Program-made: the position numbers and the translations under genes
The notes under the pieces: generated by a model
The model's database searches: none
Told to the model about the DNA's origin: nothing
What the model saw: the letters and a program-made list of their open reading frames with translations, nothing else
Assembly: GCA_903904765.1 (NCBI GenBank)
Contig: CAIVEA010000784.1
Location: 1-19,876 of the forward strand
Source: an uncultured Chloroflexota bacterium
Lineage (GTDB): Bacteria > Chloroflexota > Anaerolineae > Aggregatilineales > Phototrophicaceae
Reading direction: 5' to 3'
Length of the DNA stretch: 19,876 nucleotides
Shown here: piece by piece, positions 14,959 to 19,876 of the stretch
How positions within the stretch are numbered: position 1 is the stretch's first letter
How the letters are laid out: every line of letters starts with the position of its first letter

Positions 14959-15999
14959 ATGTATCACTATTCTGATATGCCCATCCTGCCCACGCAGGTT
15001 ATCGGCAGTTACGGCACGCCCGGTTGGTTGTACGTCGTCCGCGAGGCCATGAAGCGCGGCGAAATGGGCAGCGTGGACATCCGTGAAGCCTTTGATGATG
15101 CCACCAACCTCGCCATTATGGAGCAGGAAGAAGCGGGCGTGGATGTTATCAGCGATGGCGAGATGCGGCGCTTCAACTTCCTCGTCGGTTTCTACGACTA
15201 CATCAAGGGGCTGGAGAAAATTCCTTGGGAGCGTCAGTTGGGCTATCCGGGGCCGGACATGATTGATGCGTTCCGGGCGCTTGAACCGCTAAGCACGCCG
15301 AACGGGTTGGGGCTGGTGGAAGAAATCCAGTATGCTCGCACCCGCACCGCCAAGCCGCTGGTCACGCCGCTGGGCGGGCCAGTAACGTTCGCCTTCCGTG
15401 TCAATCCCGGCAAGGTGTATGCCAGCAAGCGCGAGGTGGCGTGGGCGCTGGTTCCGCTGCTGAATCAGGAACTCAAGAACGTGGTGGCGGCTGGCGCGAC
15501 CCATATTCAGATTGATGAGCCGTCGGCGATTGACGATTTTGTGCCGCTGGACGAGTTCATCGAGATGTTCAACAAGACTGTTGAAGGGGTGAACGCCACC
15601 ATCGGCCTGCATATTTGTTTCGGCAACTTCATGGGGCGGCCTGCTGTGGCGCACCGCACCTACGCGCCGATTGCGGAAATCTTCAAAGAGCTACACACCG
15701 ATATCCTGCATCTGGAATTTGCCAATCGCGGCATGTGGCAGGCCGACCTCTTCAGCAAGTATGCGCGGGATAACCAGTATCTGGCGGCGGGCGTGATTGA
15801 TGTGAAAGCCCGCGCCATCGAGAAACCGGAGATCGTGGCGGAACGCATCCGCGAGGTGCTGAAATACACCGATCCGGCGCGGCTGTGGGTGAGCAGCGAT
15901 TGCGGTTTCAGCATGACCGCCCGCTGGGTGGGGCGCGAAAAGCTGAAGGCGATGGTCGCGGGGGCGAAGATCGTCCGCGCCGAACTCGGTCAGGGGTAG
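14959..15999 (+). CDS. MetE C-terminal-like zinc methyl/alkyl-transferase family protein
   Basis: This 346-residue TIM-barrel protein is related to the catalytic half of cobalamin-independent methionine synthase (Meth_synt_2). The zinc site is intact: His218 and Cys220 in GLHICFGN, Glu253 in HLEFANRG and Cys315 in SSDCGFSM. The N-terminal IGSYGTPGW and ISDGEMRR segments also match. It is less than half the length of MetE, so it lacks the N-terminal folate barrel. Stand-alone homologues include methyltransferases and epoxyalkane:coenzyme M transferase. The ATG at 14959 is preferred over an upstream one because AAGGA lies about 7 nt before it. The gene is flanked by inverted repeat copies. In this operon it may remove a methyl or thioether group from the substrate, but that is speculative. 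Confidence 0.88.
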   Translation: MYHYSDMPILPTQVIGSYGTPGWLYVVREAMKRGEMGSVDIREAFDDATNLAIMEQEEAGVDVISDGEMRRFNFLVGFYDYIKGLEKIPWERQLGYPGPDMIDAFRALEPLSTPNGLGLVEEIQYARTRTAKPLVTPLGGPVTFAFRVNPGKVYASKREVAWALVPLLNQELKNVVAAGATHIQIDEPSAIDDFVPLDEFIEMFNKTVEGVNATIGLHICFGNFMGRPAVAHRTYAPIAEIFKELHTDILHLEFANRGMWQADLFSKYARDNQYLAAGVIDVKARAIEKPEIVAERIREVLKYTDPARLWVSSDCGFSMTARWVGREKLKAMVAGAKIVRAELGQG

Positions 16000-16039
16000 G
16001 TCACGTTCAGAACTACACTCATCGCATCTATTGAACGCA

Positions 16040-16087
16040 GAATCCCCTCCCTTTTTTTCCTCCCCATGCATGGGGAGGGGTTGGGGT
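16040..16087 (+). repeat. T7-plus-hairpin dispersed repeat, copy B
   Basis: GAATCCCC is followed by C-rich sequence, a run of seven T, then the perfect 20-bp palindrome 16059-16078 (arms CCTCCCCATG and CATGGGGAGG) and GGTTGGGG. It aligns with the reverse complement of copy A at 14853-14897. The region from 16000 to 16159 contains no gene. A small palindrome GTGAATTCAC (16099-16108) and a G-rich ribosome site just before the ATG at 16160 are the only other features seen there. Confidence 0.65.
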
Positions 16088-16159
16088 GGGGACTATTTGT
16101 GAATTCACTGGATGCCTATGGGGCTGAAATTTCCATAACGGACATTCGGGGGATGCACC

Positions 16160-17017
16160 ATGAAGATAGGCTTGCTCGGTCTGATTATCAGCGATCTGAC
16201 CGATGTGAATTACGACAAACTGCGCTGGGCTGCCGATCTGGGCTTTCATGGGGTGGGGGCACATCTGAGCGTACCTGCCGATACCATCTCCGATCAGACC
16301 GCCGCCAATGTCAAAGCGGCGTTTGCCGATCAGCGCCTGCCGTTCCTGCAACTGTGGGGGCCGTATCCGTGCATCCTTTCGCCGGATGAGGCGGTGCGGC
16401 GGGCGGGCGTGGAAGGGGCGCGGGCGATTGTCAAGCTGGCCGCTAAGATGGGTGTGACCGAATCCGGCGTGCGCCCCACCAGTTTGAACCCGCGCTGGGA
16501 ATGGGCACCCCATGCCGACAACTACAAGCCGGAAACCGAAGATCGCCTCGTCAAAAGCCTGACGGAAATCCTTCAGACCGCCAGCGATTACGGCGTGGAC
16601 ATCATCCTCGAAACGCATGTCGCCACCACGCTCAACACGCCCGAAACCATCAAGCGCGTGATCGAGCGCACAGGCGCGAATAACCTCAAGATCAACCTCG
16701 ACCCCTGCAATTTCGTGGGCGATTTGCAGACTGCGTTCAACCTGCCGCCCATGCTGAATCACCTGTTCGATGTGCTGGGGCCGTATATCGCCACCGTGCA
16801 TCTCAAGGACTTCTTGCTGGAAGAACGTTTTGTGGTGCATATCACCGAAACCGTGATCGGCACGGGCATGATGGATTTCGACACGATTTTGCGCCGCGTC
16901 CACCGCGATAAGCCGGATTCCTATGTGGTTATCGAGCATTTGCCGATCAACCTGATTCCGCTGGCGAAGCGCAATCTGACGCAGAAAATCAAAGACCTCG
17001 GCTTGCCGCTGGGGTAA
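16160..17017 (+). CDS. Sugar isomerase/epimerase, xylose-isomerase-like TIM barrel
   Basis: This 285-residue AP-endonuclease-2/xylose-isomerase-like TIM-barrel protein is likely a metal-dependent keto-sugar isomerase or epimerase acting in the cytoplasm. The metal tetrad is visible at strand ends: Glu151 (IILETH), Asp181 (NLDPCN), His214 (TVHLKD) and Glu259 (VIEHLP). Length is typical for the family (270-300). A strong GGGGGA ribosome site lies about 7 nt before the ATG. It follows the MetE-like gene after 160 nt containing a hairpin repeat, so it may depend on read-through or on its own promoter. It ends the plus-strand locus, 30 nt from the convergent amine oxidase; no intrinsic terminator is seen in that short gap. 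Substrate unknown; a deoxy-sugar intermediate would fit the locus. Confidence 0.88.
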   Translation: MKIGLLGLIISDLTDVNYDKLRWAADLGFHGVGAHLSVPADTISDQTAANVKAAFADQRLPFLQLWGPYPCILSPDEAVRRAGVEGARAIVKLAAKMGVTESGVRPTSLNPRWEWAPHADNYKPETEDRLVKSLTEILQTASDYGVDIILETHVATTLNTPETIKRVIERTGANNLKINLDPCNFVGDLQTAFNLPPMLNHLFDVLGPYIATVHLKDFLLEERFVVHITETVIGTGMMDFDTILRRVHRDKPDSYVVIEHLPINLIPLAKRNLTQKIKDLGLPLG

Positions 17018-17047
17018 GGTACATTCGGAACGAGGGGCAAAACGCGC

Positions 17048-18448
17048 TCACCGCCCGTCCACGTCCATTATCTCCTGCGCGGCCTGCTGACCGCTGAGCA
17101 GCGCCCCGTGTACGGTGGACGGGGAGGTGTCGTGTACCGCTTCCCCCGCAAAGAACAGCACATCCCCTATCGCTTTGCCCAGTGCGGCGCGGTCATCCGG
17201 CGTGCTGCCCACCCCGTAGAACGAATATGAGCCGTAGCTATATGCATCCTGTCCCCAGCGGGTACGCAGATAGCCAATCGGTTCGGGAATGTCGTCGCCA
17301 TACAGCGCCCGCAAGGTGTCCATCATACCTTCGATGAAGGCCGCATCGTCCAGCGCTTCCAGTGCGAGGCCATACTCTCCCGCCGTGAAACCGAGCAGAA
17401 TCGGCTGTCCGTTCAGCCGTGCGATATTCAAGAACTCCAGTGATTGGCCTTCGCCTTGTGCTGCTACATCTATGAAATCCGCGTCCGCATCCCAGAACGC
17501 CGACGGGAAGCGCAGATATAACTTGTTCAGGATGCCCATTTGCAGCGCGGCGATGGCCTGTTGTTTGCGGGCGGGTAGCGGTGGGTCGAAGGCGATCACT
17601 CCGGCTTTCAGCACCCCTAGCGGTACGGTGATAAGAGCGTAATCCGCCTCGTACTGGTTGCCTCCCGCGCTGATCTGCACACCGTCCGCGTCGTAGGCCA
17701 CCGCTTCAACGGGCGCGTTCAGCCGCACATCCAGCCCATCGGCAAGAAGTGTGGTCAGCCAGTCGTAGCCGTTGACCGAGATTACATCCTCGCCGCCATA
17801 GGCTTTGTCGTTGTCCCAGTAGTAGGCCGAAAGCTGCCCCACACTGGCGGCATACTCATGCTCGATGGTGGTGTTCACCAGATAGGCCATGAGGATGCGC
17901 TCATCGTCGCTCAGGTCGCCCGTTTCCTCGTCCATCGCCTGTTGGATGACCGTCCCCAGATCGGTATCGCTGTCTCGCGCTTCCGCCAGATCAGCGGCGG
18001 TTTCCATAACCGTGTCGAACAGCGATTCGAGCGCCGTGATCTGTTCATCGCTCACGGGTGTGCCGTCGGCGCGGTACACGAGCATATTCTCATAGTTGGT
18101 GGTGGCGCGTTGGATGCCCGCTGCATCGGCCAGCGCAGTCAGCGGATTGCCTTCCACGCCATGAATCCATGATGCGCCCACATCCAGCGGCAGGCCGTCT
18201 AGCGTGCGGTTCGTCCACACCCGCCCGCCGATTCGGTCACGCGCTTCCAGTATCGTCACCGTGTAGCCCGCATCGTGTAGCATCCGTGCGGCAGCCAGCC
18301 CCGCCACGCCCGCCCCAACGACCAAGACGCTGCTGCCCGCCGCCTGTGCGTGGGGCAACGGCTTTCTGAGCAGAGGGAGCAGGGCGGCGCTCCCGCCCGC
18401 CAGTAGGAACTTGAGCATCTGGCGGCGCGATAGTGCGGATACGGGCAT
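17048..18448 (-). CDS. Tat-exported flavin-containing amine oxidase
   Basis: This 466-residue FAD-dependent amine oxidase of the monoamine/polyamine oxidase family oxidises an amine to an imine and produces hydrogen peroxide. The N-terminus carries a twin-arginine signal (SRRQMLKF, residues 7-14), a hydrophobic stretch and a likely cut after AQA at residue 36, so it acts outside the cytoplasmic membrane. The dinucleotide fold GAGVAG (45-50), the EARDRIGGRVW motif and the C-terminal FFAGEA..TVHGALLSG FAD segment are all present. AAGGAAG lies just before the ATG. It is convergent with the sugar locus and separated from the radical SAM gene by a terminator, so it is probably an independent unit. 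Substrate cannot be deduced. Confidence 0.92.
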   Translation of the reverse strand: MPVSALSRRQMLKFLLAGGSAALLPLLRKPLPHAQAAGSSVLVVGAGVAGLAAARMLHDAGYTVTILEARDRIGGRVWTNRTLDGLPLDVGASWIHGVEGNPLTALADAAGIQRATTNYENMLVYRADGTPVSDEQITALESLFDTVMETAADLAEARDSDTDLGTVIQQAMDEETGDLSDDERILMAYLVNTTIEHEYAASVGQLSAYYWDNDKAYGGEDVISVNGYDWLTTLLADGLDVRLNAPVEAVAYDADGVQISAGGNQYEADYALITVPLGVLKAGVIAFDPPLPARKQQAIAALQMGILNKLYLRFPSAFWDADADFIDVAAQGEGQSLEFLNIARLNGQPILLGFTAGEYGLALEALDDAAFIEGMMDTLRALYGDDIPEPIGYLRTRWGQDAYSYGSYSFYGVGSTPDDRAALGKAIGDVLFFAGEAVHDTSPSTVHGALLSGQQAAQEIMDVDGR

Positions 18449-18483
18449 GGTGTCTTCCTTTCGGACAATTGGAGACCAGAGCA

Positions 18484-18494
18484 GGGATTATCCC
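18484..18494 (-). promoter_or_regulatory. Possible -10 element within a short palindrome upstream of the amine oxidase
   Basis: The palindrome GGGAT-A-ATCCC (minus strand) contains GATAAT, a near-consensus -10, about 36-46 nt before the ATG at 18448. No good -35 is found 17 nt upstream, so this is only a weak promoter or operator candidate. Confidence 0.3.
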
Positions 18495-18525
18495 TTTTGA
18501 GCCGCACTTTGGCGAGTCCTGAAGG

Positions 18526-18559
18526 GAAATAAAAACGCCAGAGGGGTTGCCTCTGGCGT
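18526..18559 (-). terminator. Rho-independent terminator after the radical SAM gene
   Basis: ACGCCAGAGG (18535-18544) pairs perfectly with CCTCTGGCGT (18550-18559), 10 bp with a 5-nt loop. On the minus strand the stem is followed by TTTTTATTT. It lies 27 nt past the radical SAM stop at 18587 and before the amine oxidase start at 18448, so it ends the radical SAM transcript. Confidence 0.92.
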
Positions 18560-18586
18560 GGTCTTCTGGTGAAGGGTGAGGGTGGC

Positions 18587-19876
18587 CTAGTGGGCGGCGT
18601 TCGGGAACAGCGTCCACTTGATCTGCTGCATCCCCACGTTGATGGCAGAGCGCAGCGCACCGATATTCCGCAACGACTTCAAGTAGGTGATGATCGGCCC
18701 CGGACGGAACATCCACTCGCGCATGGCGCGGCGGGCTTCGCGTTCCAAATCCTCGGCGTTCAGGTTGCCGTATTGCAGCACGGTGGACTGATCCATATCC
18801 ACCTGTTCCCAGCGCGTACCCGGTTTGAACCAGTTGTTCTCCATCACCATGAAGAAGAACGGCGTGCCGGGGTAGGGCGCGGCGATGTGGAAGATCGCCA
18901 GATCGAGCGGCAGCGTCTTGCTGAAGTCAATCGTTTCCTGAATGCTTTCCTTTGTTTCGCCGGGTAGCCCCACGATGAAGTAACCGAGGTTGCGGATGCC
19001 AGCCTGCTTCGCCCACGTCACGCTCTGGCGGGCGCGTTCGGCTGTAGTGCCTTTGCGGGCTTTCTTCAGGATTTCTTCGTTGGCGCTCTCGATGCCCCAT
19101 GACAGCACGGTGCAACCGGCTTTCGCCATCAGCTCCAGCATTTCCTTGTCCACATAGTCCACGCGGCTGTTGGCGGTGAACCCGATCTTGATTTTGCGCT
19201 CGATGAGCAGGTTGCACAGGCCGATCACCTGTTCGCGGTTGGCGGTGAACAGGTCAGCGTACATGTGGATGTTCTTCACGCCTAGCGCCACCAGCATTTC
19301 GATCTCGGCAACGATATTTTCCGGGCTACGCAGGCGCAAACCGGCCTGATAGCTGACGTGCTTGATGCAGTAGATGCAGCCTGCCGTGCAACCGCGGCTG
19401 GTGACGATGAACTGGTACGACCCCTCCAGAACGGCGGTGCGGTACTTATCCAGCGGCAGCAGGTGGTGCATGGGCAGCGGCAGATCATCCAGATTCGGGA
19501 TGAAGTTGCGGTCAGGGTTGCGGACGATTTCACCACCGCGCCGCCACACCAGACCTTTCACATGGCTAAGATCGTACAGATCAGCATTCGGGATTTTCTC
19601 GGCCTTTTTCGGCTCCCATTCGGGATCGCACGATTTGTACAGCCGCAACGTGTCCGCGCTGAACTCGGTGTGTCCGGTGATGGTATCCACCACTTCGCGC
19701 AGCGTGACTTCCGGTTCTCCGCGCAGGCACAAGTCCAACGAGGGGTGCGGACGCATGGTTTCCACCGCCAGCGGGGTGACATGCGTGCCGAAGGCCATCG
19801 TGATCGCGCCGACGGACTTGGCGAGGAAGCAGCCATAGTTGTCGTTGGTCAGGGTGGGCGCGGTCATCTGTGTGAC
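18587..19876 (-). CDS. B12-binding-domain radical SAM protein (5' end outside window)
   Basis: This is the 3' part of a radical SAM gene; the frame stays open through the right edge, so the first Met in view (19867) is probably internal. The N-terminal visible part (about 60 residues) looks like the end of a cobalamin-binding domain, with GTHVT..A and LRGEPEVTL; the DxHxxG B12 motif would lie outside the window. The radical SAM barrel follows with the [4Fe-4S] ligands C-x3-C-x2-C (codons at 19390-19388, 19378-19376 and 19369-19367), then GIESANEE and GYFIVGLPGETKESI. The class includes BchE-like cyclases, HpnP/HpnR-type hopanoid methylases and other methyltransferases. The C-terminal RPGPIITYL segment also occurs in this class. 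No specific reaction can be assigned. Confidence 0.88.
   Translation of the reverse strand, partial: VTQMTAPTLTNDNYGCFLAKSVGAITMAFGTHVTPLAVETMRPHPSLDLCLRGEPEVTLREVVDTITGHTEFSADTLRLYKSCDPEWEPKKAEKIPNADLYDLSHVKGLVWRRGGEIVRNPDRNFIPNLDDLPLPMHHLLPLDKYRTAVLEGSYQFIVTSRGCTAGCIYCIKHVSYQAGLRLRSPENIVAEIEMLVALGVKNIHMYADLFTANREQVIGLCNLLIERKIKIGFTANSRVDYVDKEMLELMAKAGCTVLSWGIESANEEILKKARKGTTAERARQSVTWAKQAGIRNLGYFIVGLPGETKESIQETIDFSKTLPLDLAIFHIAAPYPGTPFFFMVMENNWFKPGTRWEQVDMDQSTVLQYGNLNAEDLEREARRAMREWMFRPGPIITYLKSLRNIGALRSAINVGMQQIKWTLFPNAAH

Noticed and set aside
16099..16108. Palindrome GTGAATTCAC as a second regulator site
   Set aside because: It is only 10 bp, contains a common restriction-site core and shares no arms with the operator at 8899-8943; likely chance.

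Overview
The window is a gene-dense bacterial chromosomal segment with high-GC codon use. It has one large divergent carbohydrate or organic-acid utilisation locus, followed by two unrelated genes at the right end. Several features fit a Chloroflexota (Anaerolineae-like) genome: short polarised C/G-rich intergenic hairpins, a Tat-exported amine oxidase and a B12-type radical SAM protein. This assignment is inferred from style; no rRNA or marker gene is present to prove it.

Region 1 (1-271) has no gene. It holds G/C-polarised inverted repeats, including a 25-bp pair matching at 24 of 25 positions (1-25 and 221-245).

Region 2 (272-8867, all minus strand) reads as one operon from right to left. 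The order is a solute-binding-type protein with no signal peptide, an exported solute-binding protein, two sugar ABC permeases, a small tautomerase, E2, E1-alpha and E1-beta of a pyruvate/acetoin-type dehydrogenase complex, and an L-rhamnose-mutarotase family protein. Spacing is tight, with stop/start overlaps, and a perfect hairpin sits between the exported binding protein and the permeases. No ABC ATPase and no E3 subunit is encoded here.

Region 3 (8868-8970) is the divergent control region. It is AT-rich and holds a very strong interrupted palindrome (8899-8943) that overlaps face-to-face promoter elements.

Region 4 (8971-17017, all plus strand) starts with a GntR/FCD regulator. It is followed by a fumarase/PcaB-superfamily lyase, an amidohydrolase-2 lactonase-like enzyme, a Gfo/Idh/MocA oxidoreductase, an SDR dehydrogenase, an unrecognised Cys/His-rich protein, a MetE-like zinc methyltransferase-family protein and a xylose-isomerase-like TIM-barrel protein. 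The MetE-like gene is bracketed by two inverted copies of a T7-plus-hairpin repeat.

My reading is that the GntR regulator controls both arms. The left arm imports a sugar (the mutarotase suggests a 6-deoxyhexose such as rhamnose or fucose, or a derivative) and oxidises the resulting 2-oxo acid to an acyl-CoA. The right arm supplies a non-phosphorylating route of dehydrogenase, lactonase, isomerase and lyase. There is no sugar kinase, no recognised sugar-acid dehydratase and no recognised aldolase, so the pathway is incomplete or non-standard and the substrate cannot be fixed from sequence.

Region 5 (17048-19876, minus strand) holds a Tat-exported flavin amine oxidase and, beyond a clear intrinsic terminator, the 3' part of a B12-binding radical SAM gene that runs off the right edge.
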